Below, one piece after another: positions 37,555 to 46,560 of a stretch of DNA of 64,000 nt. Each line of letters starts with the position of its first letter. Position 1 is the first letter of the stretch. Made by a program: the position numbers and the translations under genes. The stretch covers positions 1-64,000 of the forward strand of contig CACYOR010000001.1 in NCBI GenBank assembly GCA_902775985.1, read 5' to 3'. The stretch is from Oscillospiraceae bacterium. GTDB taxonomy: Bacteria > Bacillota > Clostridia > Oscillospirales > Oscillospiraceae. A model generated the notes under the pieces. That model had not been told where the DNA came from. It saw only the letters and a program-made list of their open reading frames with translations, and did not search any database.

Positions 37555-37887
37555 ATGAACATTCAGATTTTCGGCAAGTCCAAGTGCTTTGACACAAAGA
37601 AAGCGGAGCGCTACTTTAAGGAGCGCCGTATCAAATACCAGTATATCGACCTGCTGAAATACGGCATGAGCCGTGGTGAGCTGAATGCCGTCAAAAATGC
37701 CGTGGGCCTGGAACAGCTGGTCAATACCGAAGACCCGGATTACCCGCTCTTTCAGTATCTGGCCGGAAACGAGGCCAAACTGGAGAAGCTGTTTGAGGAA
37801 CCCTGGCTGATTCGCACACCGGTGGTTCGAAACGGCAAGCAGGCAACGGTTGGGTACTGCCCGGAAAGCTGGAAAGACTGGACCTGA
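37555..37887 (+). CDS. ArsC/Spx-family thioredoxin-fold protein
   Basis: 110 residues. Thioredoxin-fold ArsC-type pattern: MNIQIFGKSKCFDTKKAERY with a single active-site Cys11 and no CXXC, the YQYIDLLKYGMSRGEL linker, and the C-terminal LIRTPVVRNGKQATVGY with the cis-Pro and Arg that bind oxyanion in arsenate reductases. Members include arsenate reductase-like proteins and Spx-type RNA polymerase regulators; without a second Cys neither can be chosen. It follows RNase J by 10 bases. A terminator lies just downstream. Confidence 0.85.
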   Translation: MNIQIFGKSKCFDTKKAERYFKERRIKYQYIDLLKYGMSRGELNAVKNAVGLEQLVNTEDPDYPLFQYLAGNEAKLEKLFEEPWLIRTPVVRNGKQATVGYCPESWKDWT

Positions 37888-37892
37888 AAAGC

Positions 37893-37942
37893 AGGGATGC
37901 ACATGGTGGCATGGCATCTGGTGCATCCTTGGTTTTCTTTTC
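37893..37942 (+). terminator. Terminator of the RNase J/ArsC-like operon
   Basis: An 8-bp stem (37895-37902 with 37921-37928) with an 18-base loop is followed by TTGGTTTTCTTTTC. The loop contains a second short GGCAT-rich stem. Confidence 0.7.
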
Positions 37943-37960
37943 AATGTAACTGTATAAGAT

Positions 37961-38003
37961 CAACAAAAAGCAATTCGCAAATTCTGCGAATTGCTTTTTG
38001 TTG
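37961..38003. terminator. 19-bp perfect hairpin, bidirectional terminator-like
   Basis: Arms 37961-37979 and 37985-38003 are perfectly complementary around loop AATTC, with A-run and T-run ends. It is the longest perfect stem seen in the window and insulates the aldehyde oxidoreductase locus from RNase J transcription. Confidence 0.8.
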
Positions 38004-38007
38004 TAAC

Positions 38008-38037
38008 TTGATGTCGGGCGAGCGGAGAGCGTATGAT
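38008..38037 (+). promoter_or_regulatory. Promoter of the aldehyde oxidoreductase locus
   Basis: TTGATG (38008-38013), an 18-base spacer and TATGAT (38032-38037). It lies after the 19-bp hairpin and 36 bases before ATG 38074, favouring that start over ATG 38011. Confidence 0.55.
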
Positions 38038-38073
38038 AAAGCTGTAAAGAAGGGTAAAGGGGGGGCGATTCCC

Positions 38074-38331
38074 ATGGGGGAGGAGTTGTTTGAGCTGCGG
38101 GCCGAGACGGTGATTGTGGAGGTTAGCGATCCGCAGACCGGCAAAATCTACCGGCGAGAGCTGCCCATTGAGTATTATGAAAACGCCAATTTTCTTCGCC
38201 TGAGCGGGGAAAACCTGGACGGAAGTCTGTCCCAACTGGTGTTCTACACGCCGCGCGGCATAGAGCGCGTGAAGGACATCACCGGCAAGGGGCCGGATCA
38301 TGACCGCTGCGGCGGGCATGGCCATAACTGA
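38074..38331 (+). CDS. Small protein with Cys/His-rich C-terminus, first gene of the aldehyde oxidoreductase locus
   Basis: 85 residues from ATG 38074, preceded by AAAGGGGGGG. The body alternates beta-prone segments (LRAETVIVEVSDPQTGKIYR, then LPIEYYENANFLRL and SLSQLVFYT), and the last residues HDRCGGHGHN form a compact Cys/His tail suited to metal binding. No family was recognised. It lies 56 bases upstream of the molybdenum aldehyde oxidoreductase and shares its promoter, so a role in cofactor delivery or as a small redox partner is a reasonable guess, nothing more. Confidence 0.7.
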   Translation: MGEELFELRAETVIVEVSDPQTGKIYRRELPIEYYENANFLRLSGENLDGSLSQLVFYTPRGIERVKDITGKGPDHDRCGGHGHN

Positions 38332-38387
38332 GTGCACAACCCTGTCAAGAGGGAACACAGATACAGATTGAAAAAGGAGGAAAACAC

Positions 38388-41147
38388 ATGATCAGAAAAA
38401 CGCTTGTCATCAACGGCGTGACCCGGAATCTCGTGCTGGACAAGGACGAGACTTTGGCGACCGTCCTGCGTGAGCATCTGCTGCTGACCGGCTGTAAGAT
38501 CGGCTGCGGCGAGGGTCACTGCGGCGCCTGCAACGTCATCATGAACGGCAAGGTCACCAAGTCCTGCCTCTTCAAGATGAGCCGCATCCCCGACAACGCC
38601 AAGATCACCACCATCGAGGGCGTGGGCACGCTGAGCGATATGCACCCGCTGCAGGTTGCCTGGATGGCTCACGGCTGCGCTCAGTGCGGCTTCTGCACCC
38701 CGGGCTTTATCATCAGCGCCAAGGTCCTGCTGGACAACAATCCCAGCCCCACCCGCGAGGAAGTGCGCGACTGGTTCAACAAGCAGCGCAACCTCTGCCG
38801 CTGCACCGGCTATAAGCCGCTGGTGGATGCGGTGATGGATGCTGCCGCCGTACTGCGGGGTGAGATGACGAAAGAGGATCTGGTCTTCAAACCCACCGGT
38901 GACAGCATCAAGGGTACCAAGTATATCCGTCCTTCCGCGGCCCAGAAGGTCACCGGCACCTGGGACTTCGGCGCTGACGATGCGCTGAAGATGCCCGGCT
39001 GCCTGCGCCTTGCCCTGACCCAGGCCAAGGTCTCCCATGCCAACATCAAGTCCATTGATATCTCCGAGGCGGAGAAAATGCCCGGCGTCGTGAAGGTCAT
39101 CACCTATAAAGACATTCTGGCGGCCGGCGGCACCAACCAGATTAACGGTCTGGTCATGCTGCCCAAGCACAACAAGACTGACGGCTTTGAGCGCCCGGTG
39201 CTCTGCTCCGATAAGATCTTCCAGTTCGGCGACGCCATCGCCATCGTGGCGGCCGACACCGAGGCCCACGCCCGCGCCGCGGCTGACGCTGTGAAGGTGG
39301 AGATCGAGGAGTTGCCCGCCTACATGAGTGCGCTGGATGCCATGGCCCCCGACGCCATTGAGATCCATCCCGGCATCCCCAATGTCTTCTATGAGACCAA
39401 CTGCATCAAGGGACCCGATTTTGATTGGGACAGCATCCCCGATGAACAGCAGGTCGAGATCGAGAGCTATTGCTCCCGCCAGCCCCACCTGCATCTGGAG
39501 CCGGACAACGGCTACGGTTACATCGACGAGGACGGCATGGTCACCGTGCACTCCAAGTCCATCGGTATCCATCTGCATATGCCCATGATCGCAGCCGGTA
39601 TCGGCGTGCCCATGGAGAAGCTGCGCATCGTTCAGAACCACGCCGGCGGCACCTTCGGCTATAAGTTCTCGCCCACCAACGAGGCCCTGATCGGTGCGGC
39701 CGCCAAGATCCTGGGCGTGCCTGTGTCCCTGAACTTCAACCAGTTCCAGAACATCACGTACACCGGCAAGCGCTCGCCCGCCTTTATGCACATCAAGCTG
39801 GCCGCGGATAAGAACGGCAAGCTGCTGGCCCTCTGGGGTGACAACTATGTGGACCACGGCCCGTACTCCGAATTCGGCGATCTGCTGACCATGCGTTTGA
39901 GCCAGTTCACCGGCGCCGGCTACGGCATCCCCTCCATCCGCAACAAGAGCCAGACCGTGTTCACCAACCACGCCTGGGGCTCCGCCTTCCGTGCCTATGG
40001 CTCTCCACAGTCCTACATGGGCTCCGAGATCGCCATCGACTGCCTGGCCGCCAAGATGGGCATCGATCCCTTTGAGATGCGCGCCATGAACTGCTACAAG
40101 GAGTCCGAAGGAACCACCATTCCCACCGGTTATCCTCCCGAGGTCTACTGCGAGGAGGCCCTGTTTGAAAAGGCCCGCCCGCTGTATGAGGCCGGCAAGA
40201 AGAGAGTCGCCGAGAAGAACGCTGCCTCCGATGGACGCTACAAATATGGCATCGGCGTGTCCCTCGGTGTCTACGGCTGCGGCTTGGACGGCGTGGACTC
40301 CTCCTCCGCCTATGCGGAACTGAATCCCGACGGCACGGTCACGATGTACGCCGCCTGGGAGGATCACGGTCAGGGCGCCGACATGGGCGTGCTGGTCTCC
40401 GCCCATGAGACGCTGCGCCAGGCCGGTATCAAGCCCGAGCAGATCCGTCTGGTGATGAACGATACCAAGTACACCCCGAACGCCGGCCCCGCGGGCGGCT
40501 CCCGCAGCCAGGTTATGAGCGGCAACGCCTGCCGTCTGGCGGCGGAGGCGCTGCTGGCCGAGATGAAGAAGGACGACGGCACGTATCGGACCTATGAGGA
40601 GATGGTGGCCGACGGCAAGAAACTGAAGGTCGAGGGCAACTGGGTCACCACCTTCTGCGCCGATCACCCGATCGATCAGGATACCGCCCAGGGCGAACCC
40701 TTTGCCACCTATATGTACACGATCTTCCTGCCCGAGGTATGCGTCGATACCCAGACCGGCAAGGTCAAGGTGGAGAAGTTCACCTCGGTGGCTGACGTCG
40801 GCACCATCATGAATAAGCTCCTGGTGGACGGCAACTTCTACGGCGGACTGGTACAGGGCATCGGGCTGGCGCTCTCCGAGGACTTTGAGGATCTCTCCAA
40901 GCATACGAGCCTCCTTAAGTGCGGCATCCCGTATCCCAACGATGTTCCCGATGACATCGAGCTGCATTACAACGAGACCTACCGTCCCAACGGCCCCTAC
41001 GGCGCCGCAGGCTGCGGCGAGGCCCCGCTGGATGCGCCGCACCCGGCCATCCTCAACGCTATCTACAACGCCACCGGCGCCCGCATCACCCGCATCCCGG
41101 CCCGTCCGGAGAAGGTGCTTGCCGCGCTCAAAGAGCTGGAGAAGTAA
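38388..41147 (+). CDS. Molybdenum aldehyde oxidoreductase, Mop type (xanthine oxidase family)
   Basis: 919 residues with AAAGGAGG before ATG 38388. One chain carries two [2Fe-2S] domains followed by the molybdopterin domains. Cys40, Cys45, Cys48 and Cys60 form the plant-ferredoxin-type cluster, and Cys100, Cys103, Cys137 and Cys139 the second; these are the same residue numbers I recall for Desulfovibrio gigas Mop (907 residues). The molybdenum domain includes [14 protein letters not shown], a [12 protein letters not shown] segment and catalytic Glu878 in [15 protein letters not shown]. There is no FAD domain, so electrons should go to ferredoxin, flavodoxin or the Fe-S protein encoded next. 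The expected reaction is aldehyde + H2O to carboxylate. Confidence 0.92.
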   Translation: MIRKTLVINGVTRNLVLDKDETLATVLREHLLLTGCKIGCGEGHCGACNVIMNGKVTKSCLFKMSRIPDNAKITTIEGVGTLSDMHPLQVAWMAHGCAQCGFCTPGFIISAKVLLDNNPSPTREEVRDWFNKQRNLCRCTGYKPLVDAVMDAAAVLRGEMTKEDLVFKPTGDSIKGTKYIRPSAAQKVTGTWDFGADDALKMPGCLRLALTQAKVSHANIKSIDISEAEKMPGVVKVITYKDILAAGGTNQINGLVMLPKHNKTDGFERPVLCSDKIFQFGDAIAIVAADTEAHARAAADAVKVEIEELPAYMSALDAMAPDAIEIHPGIPNVFYETNCIKGPDFDWDSIPDEQQVEIESYCSRQPHLHLEPDNGYGYIDEDGMVTVHSKSIGIHLHMPMIAAGIGVPMEKLRIVQNHAGGTFGYKFSPTNEALIGAAAKILGVPVSLNFNQFQNITYTGKRSPAFMHIKLAADKNGKLLALWGDNYVDHGPYSEFGDLLTMRLSQFTGAGYGIPSIRNKSQTVFTNHAWGSAFRAYGSPQSYMGSEIAIDCLAAKMGIDPFEMRAMNCYKESEGTTIPTGYPPEVYCEEALFEKARPLYEAGKKRVAEKNAASDGRYKYGIGVSLGVYGCGLDGVDSSSAYAELNPDGTVTMYAAWEDHGQGADMGVLVSAHETLRQAGIKPEQIRLVMNDTKYTPNAGPAGGSRSQVMSGNACRLAAEALLAEMKKDDGTYRTYEEMVADGKKLKVEGNWVTTFCADHPIDQDTAQGEPFATYMYTIFLPEVCVDTQTGKVKVEKFTSVADVGTIMNKLLVDGNFYGGLVQGIGLALSEDFEDLSKHTSLLKCGIPYPNDVPDDIELHYNETYRPNGPYGAAGCGEAPLDAPHPAILNAIYNATGARITRIPARPEKVLAALKELEK

Positions 41148-41171
41148 GACTTTTCAAAGCAGGATTACCCA

Positions 41172-41180
41172 TGGTATAAT
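41172..41180 (+). promoter_or_regulatory. Extended -10 promoter embedded at a terminator
   Basis: TGG followed by consensus TATAAT (41175-41180), with a weak TTTCAA at -35 (41152-41157, 17-base spacer). Transcription would start inside the adjacent hairpin, so the hairpin stops only transcripts arriving from the upstream gene. Confidence 0.5.
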
Positions 41181-41214
41181 GGGGGTGCGGTGATTACCGC
41201 ACCCCCAGTTTTCA
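41181..41214 (+). terminator. Terminator of the aldehyde oxidoreductase gene
   Basis: An 11-bp GC-rich perfect stem (41181-41191 with 41196-41206) is followed by AGTTTTC. Confidence 0.75.
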
Positions 41215-41233
41215 CACGCGGGAGGTGAAGATT

Positions 41234-43528
41234 ATGGCTCAGATTCAGGAGCGCGGCTCCACTCATGTGTATAAGGTGAACAAGATCTCCCGCGAAGAGA
41301 TCGAGGGCATGGTCTCGCTCTGCGTCTATGAGCAGCCGCCTTTCTGCAACGCCGCCTGCCCGCTGAAGCTGGACACCCGGGCCATGCTGGCGGCGGCGGC
41401 CGCGGGCAATTTCAAAAAGGCCCTGCAGCTGTATGAAAAGATCGCGGTCTTCCCGCTGATCCTGTCCCACGGCTGTGAAGCCCCTTGCGAAGGGAAATGC
41501 CGCCTGGGCGAGATTGGCGATGCGGTTGCCATCCGGGCTGTGGAAGCTGCGGTATCCCGCTTCGGGGAGGCGGCGCGGAGCGGCAGCATCTTTCGAACGA
41601 AAAAGAAAAAAACCGTCGCTGTCCTGGGTTCCGGCCTCTTCCCCCTTTTCCTTGCCGGGGAACTGGAGAAAAAGGCCTATCCGCTGACCGTGTTCTGTGA
41701 GCAGGCGGATTTGAACGCGTTCCTGCGCTGCGGGACGGAATTTCTGGATGAAAAGGCCTTTCAATTGGAACTCAAACGCCTGAAGGCAAAGGACATCGAT
41801 TTTGTCTTCAATTGCGCAATAACAGAGGATTTTTTGGAAGAAAAGAGAGCGTCCTTTGACGTGCTCTGCGCCTCGGAAACGGTAACAAAAAAACTCTTTC
41901 CGGCGGCGAAATGCCTGCCGGATCTCATGTACTGCGAGGCAGAAAAGCTTGTCTGCGGCTGCGGCGAGGGCGTGATGGCTGCGGCCTTCGGGGCAAAAAA
42001 AGCCGCACTGACCGTGGATCGCCTGGCCCAAAATCTGGATCCCCGCAATACCCGCGGCCAGGAAGGCGCGGTGGAGACGAGCTTGTATACGGATCTCGCA
42101 GCCGCGACAGCGCTGCAGCGGGAGCCTGTACCGCCGGAAGGCTACAGCAAAGAACTGGCGATGGCGGAGGCGGCGCGCTGCCTCCAGTGTCGCTGCGAGG
42201 AGTGCCTGAAAAGCTGCGCCTTCCTGCAGCATTATAAAAAGCATCCCGGGCTGCTGGCTAAGGAGATCTATAACAATACCCAGATCATCATGGGGGACCA
42301 CCAGCTCAATAAACCCATGAACAGCTGCTCCCTCTGCGGGCAATGCACGGTGGTCTGTCCCAATGGCTTTGATATGGCCCATGTCTGCCATCTGGCCCGG
42401 CAGAATATGGTGTCCACCGATAAGATGCCGCTGGCTCCCCACGAGTTTGCCCTGATGGACATGCTGTTTTCCAACAACGAGGCCTTCCTGGCCCGTCCAC
42501 AGCCTGGATTCGAGCGCTGCCGCTATGCTTTTTTCCCCGGCTGCCAGGCTGTCGCGATCGCCCCGGAGACGGTAAAGGCGGCATATCTGGACCTGTGTGA
42601 GAGGCTCGAGGGCGGTGTGGCGCTGATCCTCGGCTGCTGCGGTGCGATCGGCGACTGGGCCGGGCGAACGGAACTGGAGGAGCAGACGCGGGAATTCTTG
42701 GATCGGGAGCTGAGCAAATTGGGCGACCCGATTCTCATTGTCGGCTGTCCCAGCTGTAAGAAAGAATGGAGCAGTCACCCGGGGGTGCAGGTCGTCGGTA
42801 TCTGGGATCTGCTTTTGAAGCTTGGCCTGCCGGAGGGCGGACACGGATTGGCGCGTCCGGCGGCGCTCCACGATTCCTGCGGTGCGCGCGGCGACGCCGA
42901 GACACAAAACGCGATCCGGCAGATCGCCCGGCAGTTGGGCTGTGAGCTGATCGAAACGCCCTATTCCGGGGACCGTTCTCCCTGCTGCGGCTATGGTGGA
43001 CTCTCTGCCTATGCCAATCCGGAGGTCGCGTCCGAAATGACGGAGAAATGCCTGGAGCGCTCCGACGCGCCATACATCTCCTATTGCATGGCCTGCCGGG
43101 ATCGTTTCGCCCGCCAGGGGCGGGAGTCGCGGCATATTCTGGAGCTTGTATACGGTACCGACGCGGGCGCTCCGCCGGACATCAGCGAAAAGCGCTGGAA
43201 TCGGCTGAGCCTGAAAAAAGAACTGCTGCGGGATCTGTGGCAGGAGGAGACAGCGGAGATGAAGCTGGATTTTCAACTGAACTACACCGATGAGGCGCGG
43301 AAAATGATGGATGCGCGCATGATCCTGACGGACGATGTGATCGATGTTCTGAAAGCGTATCGTGAAACGGGAGAGGCGATCCTGGACTCCGAGTCCGGGC
43401 TGCTGATTGCCCGCAAGCGCGTCGGGAATGCCACTTTCTGGGTGAAATTCACACAAGAGGGTGAGAATAGCTATACCGTGCATCGGGCTTACAGCCACAG
43501 AATGCAGGTCGTCAAGCGGGAGGGCTGA
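41234..43528 (+). CDS. Multi-cluster Fe-S protein: GltD-like, dicluster ferredoxin and CCG domains fused
   Basis: 764 residues from ATG 41234 (GGGAGG 8 bases upstream). Domain order: a GltD-type N-terminal Cys set (about 25-95; CNAACPLKLD, CEAPCEGKCRLGE); a reduced nucleotide-binding region opening AVLGSGLFPLFLAGEL; two [4Fe-4S] motifs (CLQCRCEECLKSC and CSLCGQCTVVCPNG); and two CCG (HdrB/GlpC-type) motifs around FFPGCQAVA...LGCCGAIGDW and CCGYGG...YCMACRDRF. The last ~110 residues have no recognised family. From memory it matches the protein annotated 'pyridine nucleotide-disulfide oxidoreductase/dicluster-binding' next to Mop-type enzymes. It probably takes electrons from the aldehyde oxidoreductase; its acceptor is unknown. 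Confidence 0.85.
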   Translation: MAQIQERGSTHVYKVNKISREEIEGMVSLCVYEQPPFCNAACPLKLDTRAMLAAAAAGNFKKALQLYEKIAVFPLILSHGCEAPCEGKCRLGEIGDAVAIRAVEAAVSRFGEAARSGSIFRTKKKKTVAVLGSGLFPLFLAGELEKKAYPLTVFCEQADLNAFLRCGTEFLDEKAFQLELKRLKAKDIDFVFNCAITEDFLEEKRASFDVLCASETVTKKLFPAAKCLPDLMYCEAEKLVCGCGEGVMAAAFGAKKAALTVDRLAQNLDPRNTRGQEGAVETSLYTDLAAATALQREPVPPEGYSKELAMAEAARCLQCRCEECLKSCAFLQHYKKHPGLLAKEIYNNTQIIMGDHQLNKPMNSCSLCGQCTVVCPNGFDMAHVCHLARQNMVSTDKMPLAPHEFALMDMLFSNNEAFLARPQPGFERCRYAFFPGCQAVAIAPETVKAAYLDLCERLEGGVALILGCCGAIGDWAGRTELEEQTREFLDRELSKLGDPILIVGCPSCKKEWSSHPGVQVVGIWDLLLKLGLPEGGHGLARPAALHDSCGARGDAETQNAIRQIARQLGCELIETPYSGDRSPCCGYGGLSAYANPEVASEMTEKCLERSDAPYISYCMACRDRFARQGRESRHILELVYGTDAGAPPDISEKRWNRLSLKKELLRDLWQEETAEMKLDFQLNYTDEARKMMDARMILTDDVIDVLKAYRETGEAILDSESGLLIARKRVGNATFWVKFTQEGENSYTVHRAYSHRMQVVKREG

Positions 43529-43530
43529 GT

Positions 43531-43752
43531 ATGGCTGCCGAGAGAAACTATTACACCATTGATCCGGAGGGAAAACTCCAGTGCATGAAATGCGGTGTTC
43601 CGCTGGTAAAGGGAAAGGCCAAGTTCCTGTATCTGGATAACGGCTTCCCGGTGGAGCTTCCCGTCTGCCCTGTGTGCGGCTTCGTCTATGTGCCGGAGGA
43701 GCTGGCGCTGGGCAAGGTGGCGTCTGTCGAGCGGGCGCTGGAGGACAAATGA
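43531..43752 (+). CDS. Small two-CXXC protein of the aldehyde oxidoreductase locus (DVU_1557-like)
   Basis: 73 residues with two zinc-ribbon or rubredoxin-like knuckles: LQCMKCGVPLVKGKAKFLY and LPVCPVCGFVYVPEEL. The four cysteines could hold one Zn or Fe. The gene starts 2 bases after the Fe-S protein gene and its stop overlaps the next start (ATGA), so translation is coupled on both sides. Family assignment to the DVU_1557-type redox protein is from memory and gene order, not from a search. A small electron carrier or a metal-delivery chaperone would both fit. Confidence 0.8.
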   Translation: MAAERNYYTIDPEGKLQCMKCGVPLVKGKAKFLYLDNGFPVELPVCPVCGFVYVPEELALGKVASVERALEDK

Positions 43753-44258
43753 AGGGCCACCCGGGAGGAACGGAGCATACCAGACATATGTTGGCCCTGG
43801 CCGGTCTTCATCCAGGGGCTTCCATCCTGGATATGGGCGCGGGCGACGGAGAGACGCTTCGTCTTCTGCGCGCTCTTGGCTATGATGCGGAGGGCATGGA
43901 TCTTGCGCCGCGGAGCGGAGATGTGATGCAGGGGAATTTTCTGCATACACCGTTTACGGATAAGCACTTTGACGCGGTGATCAGCCAGTGCGCCTTCTTT
44001 GCCTCCGGGGACGCAGAGCAGGCGCTGCGAGAGGCTTATCGCCTTTTGAAGCCAGGAGGAAAGCTTCTGCTGTCGGATGTGTTTTTTGCCCAAGCGGAGC
44101 CGATGCTGCGAGAGGCGGGCTTTGTGCTTCTTCACGCGGAGGATATGACAGCCGTCTGGCGAGAATACTTTCTGGAAGCCCTATGGCGTGAGGAAGACCT
44201 CTGTGATCTTCCGCGGGGAACATGCAGATATTGGCTGCTGATCGGAGAAAGGAGATAA
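43749..44258 (+). CDS. SAM-dependent methyltransferase of the aldehyde oxidoreductase locus (DVU_1556-like)
   Basis: 169 residues from ATG 43749, which overlaps the previous stop; the frame is open upstream but that is shadow. It is a class I Rossmann methyltransferase: SAM motif I ILDMGAGDGETLRLL, motif II GYDAEGMDLAP, the DAVISQCAFFASGD motif IV region, and LKPGGKLLLSDVFF as post-motif. The C-terminal third is short and holds YFLEALWREEDLCDLPRG. The substrate is unknown. Its constant place among the cluster genes suggests modification of a cofactor or small metabolite rather than general methylation. Confidence 0.83.
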   Translation: MKGHPGGTEHTRHMLALAGLHPGASILDMGAGDGETLRLLRALGYDAEGMDLAPRSGDVMQGNFLHTPFTDKHFDAVISQCAFFASGDAEQALREAYRLLKPGGKLLLSDVFFAQAEPMLREAGFVLLHAEDMTAVWREYFLEALWREEDLCDLPRGTCRYWLLIGERR

Positions 44259-44260
44259 AC

Positions 44261-44686
44261 ATGGATCTTTTCGACAGAGTGATGGAGCTGAGCCGTTACG
44301 GCTATTTCTGCGGCCAGATTCTGGCCATTTTGATGCTGGATACCGTCGGAGAGGAGAACCCCGGCCTGGTGAAGGCCATGGGGGGCCTCAACGGCGGTGT
44401 GGGCTTTTCCCAGAACTGCTGTGGCTGCATGACCGGTGGGGCCTGTGTGATCTCCTATTTCACCGGCAAGGGCGAGGATACCGGCATGGACAGCCCGGAG
44501 CATAAACCGGCTCTGGGGGAGTTTACCCGATGGTTTGAGGATGAGATCACCGCCGATTACGGCGGCATCGATTGCCGGGATATCACAAAGGGAAATCCGG
44601 CCAAGCGCGTGGAATACTGCCCGCAGATCATTGCGGCCACCTACGAAAAGTGCATGGAGATCCTGGGTGAGAGGGGACTGATCTGA
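44261..44686 (+). CDS. C-GCAxxG-C-C family protein (DVU_1555-like)
   Basis: 141 residues from ATG 44261 with AAAGGAGA upstream; a longer frame from 44222 overlaps the methyltransferase gene. The family motif reads NCCGCMTGGACVISYF at about residues 50-65, a variant of C-GCAxxG with further cysteines in GGIDCRDI and VEYCPQII. Members are putative redox-active or metal-binding membrane-associated proteins of unknown activity. Three or more conserved cysteines and the position between the methyltransferase and CoA ligase genes mark it as a cluster component rather than a random neighbour. Confidence 0.82.
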   Translation: MDLFDRVMELSRYGYFCGQILAILMLDTVGEENPGLVKAMGGLNGGVGFSQNCCGCMTGGACVISYFTGKGEDTGMDSPEHKPALGEFTRWFEDEITADYGGIDCRDITKGNPAKRVEYCPQIIAATYEKCMEILGERGLI

Positions 44687-44689
44687 TCC

Positions 44690-45865
44690 GTGGAGCGAAG
44701 CCGGATTGACAAGTATATCAAAAACAAAGAGGCTCTGCCGTCAGTCACACGGGAGAGCCTTACTGCATTGCAGCTGAAAAAGCTGAACACTGTCTTAAAA
44801 CGGGAGAAAGAACGCGGTGCGTTCTATCAGGATCTGCCGGAAGCCTTGGGGAGTCTGGCGGAGCTCTCTTCGCTGCCCTATACAACCGAGGAGGACCTGG
44901 CCCAAAACGCCGCGGGGCTGCTGCTCTGCTCGCAGGCGAGGATCCAGCGCGTGCTGTCCGACGCGACCTCAGGGACGACCGGAGCGGCCAAACGCGTGTT
45001 TTACACCGAGGGGGACTGCGAAAACACAGTGGGACTCTTCGTGACCGGACTGGGGGAGTTGATTGGCCCCGGAAGCGTGACCATGATCTGCTTTCCCTTC
45101 TCGGGGCCCTATGGCCTGGGAGCTCTGATCGCTGAGGCGGTGATGCGCCTGGGGGCACGGCCGCTGAAACTCGGTTCGGGGCTCAGCTATGGCGAGTACA
45201 AGCGTGTTTTGGATGAGGAAAAGCCGGACACCTTTGTCGGCATGCCGGTCCAGTTGTTGAGCATCCTACGGGCCTGTGGCCGCGGAAGCCTCGAACGGGC
45301 GCTTATAAGCGGGGACGCCTGTCCGCAGGCGGTTCTGCGATCTTGCGAAGAGATCCTGGGCAGTTGCCTCTTTCCCCATTACGGCTCGCGGGAGATGGCC
45401 CTCGGCGGCGCGATCTCCTGTCAGGCCCATGAAGGGATGCATTTGCGGGAGGACCATGTGATTGCCGAAATTATCGACGAACAGGGGAAACCGCTGCCGA
45501 GGGGTGAGTTCGGGGAATTGGTGATCACAACGATCGGGATGGAGGCCATGCCGCTGCTGCGCTATCGTACAGGGGATTATACCCGCATCTTACCCGACCG
45601 CTGCCCCTGCGGCAGTGAAGTGCTGCGCTTGGATCGGGTGCGGAGGAAAGAGGCTTCGGAGTTGGAAATCCTGGATGAAGCTTTGTTTTCCCTTCCGTTC
45701 GTGGTCGATTACCGTGCGGAAAAGCGGGGCGATCAATTGCGCCTTACTGTCCTGACTTGCGGAAGAGGGGAACTGCCGCCGCTTGATGCGGTCATTGAGA
45801 CGCGCGCCGTGAGCAGGGAGGATCGAACTCTGTATGCCGGGAAACGAAAGATCCTTGAGGTTTGA
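44690..45865 (+). CDS. AMP-dependent CoA ligase, PaaK-like (DVU_1553-like)
   Basis: 391 residues from GTG 44690, 3 bases after the previous stop. It is an adenylate-forming enzyme of the phenylacetate-CoA ligase type, with the ATP-binding loop SDATSGTTGAAKRVFYTEGD, aryl/acyl pocket ICFPFSGPYGLGALI, MPVQLLSIL, HYGSREMALGG and the hinge LLRYRTGDYTRIL. At 391 residues it is shorter than PaaK (about 430) and its C-terminal lid is abbreviated. It could activate the carboxylate made by the aldehyde oxidoreductase to an acyl-CoA, or work in the reverse direction with the reductant. Substrate is unknown. Confidence 0.85.
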   Translation: MERSRIDKYIKNKEALPSVTRESLTALQLKKLNTVLKREKERGAFYQDLPEALGSLAELSSLPYTTEEDLAQNAAGLLLCSQARIQRVLSDATSGTTGAAKRVFYTEGDCENTVGLFVTGLGELIGPGSVTMICFPFSGPYGLGALIAEAVMRLGARPLKLGSGLSYGEYKRVLDEEKPDTFVGMPVQLLSILRACGRGSLERALISGDACPQAVLRSCEEILGSCLFPHYGSREMALGGAISCQAHEGMHLREDHVIAEIIDEQGKPLPRGEFGELVITTIGMEAMPLLRYRTGDYTRILPDRCPCGSEVLRLDRVRRKEASELEILDEALFSLPFVVDYRAEKRGDQLRLTVLTCGRGELPPLDAVIETRAVSREDRTLYAGKRKILEV

Positions 45866-45902
45866 TGGTCCGTTCAAATTCCCTGGGGCCGTTGCTGCCC
45901 TC

Positions 45903-45931
45903 TTGTTTCACTCCTGTGAAGAGAGTATAAT
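45903..45931 (+). promoter_or_regulatory. Promoter of mogA and following genes
   Basis: TTGTTT (45903-45908), a 17-base spacer and consensus TATAAT (45926-45931). The ~65-base leader contains complementary CGAAC and GTTCG words near the GAGGAGGAG ribosome binding site. Confidence 0.7.
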
Positions 45932-45999
45932 AAACAATACGAACAGGTGAGAGCCATTGTGGCGCTGGAATCGTATGTAACAGTTCGAGGAGGAGAGAG

Positions 46000-46500
46000 A
46001 TGAAATACACGGCGGCGGTCATTACCGTAAGCGATAAATGCTCCCGGGGCGAAAGGGAAGACACCAGCGGCCCGGCGGTAAAGCGGATGTTGGAAGAGGC
46101 AGGCTTTGATGTGTGCTATACGGGCCTGGTGCCCGATGAAAAGGATCAGATTCAGGCGGAGCTGATCAAATGTGCGGATGAGATGAAAATCGGTCTGGTG
46201 ATGACGACCGGCGGCACCGGTTTTTCCCAGCGGGATATCACACCGGAGGCGACTCTGGCCGTGATCGAGCGGGAGACCCGGGGCATCCCCGAGGCCATGC
46301 GCTATGCCAGCTTGCAGATTACGCCCCGTGGATGCCTGTCCCGCTCGGCGGCGGGGATCCGGGGCAAAACCCTCATCGTCAATCTGCCCGGGAGCGAAAA
46401 GGCCGCAAAAGAAAACCTGGAAGCGGTCATCGGCGCCATCGGACATGGGATGGAAATGCTGTATGCGGAGGGTTCCACCGACCACCGCCATACCCATTAA
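46000..46500 (+). CDS. mogA: Molybdopterin adenylyltransferase-type protein (MogA/MoaB family)
   Basis: 166 residues with GAGGAGGAGAG before ATG 46000. The MogA/MoaB fold is marked by VITVSDKCSRGEREDTSGPA, then VMTTGGTGFSQRDITPEAT, RGIPEAMRYASLQ, LSRSAAGIRGKTLIVNLPGS and a His-rich tail (DHRHTH). The enzyme adenylylates molybdopterin before molybdate insertion, a step required for the aldehyde oxidoreductase encoded 5 kb upstream. The placement therefore ties cofactor supply to this locus. The nucleotide transferase (MocA-type) expected for cytosine-dinucleotide cofactor is not in the window. Confidence 0.92.
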   Translation: MKYTAAVITVSDKCSRGEREDTSGPAVKRMLEEAGFDVCYTGLVPDEKDQIQAELIKCADEMKIGLVMTTGGTGFSQRDITPEATLAVIERETRGIPEAMRYASLQITPRGCLSRSAAGIRGKTLIVNLPGSEKAAKENLEAVIGAIGHGMEMLYAEGSTDHRHTH

Positions 46501-46560
46501 GGATGAGAGCGGCGGCAGCGAGCTGCTTCATTTTTTGAATTGAGGGACGGAGAGAAAAAC

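Noticed and set aside
45866..45999. Molybdenum-cofactor riboswitch ahead of mogA.
   Set aside because: The leader after the promoter is only about 65 bases, with no Moco-motif helices seen.
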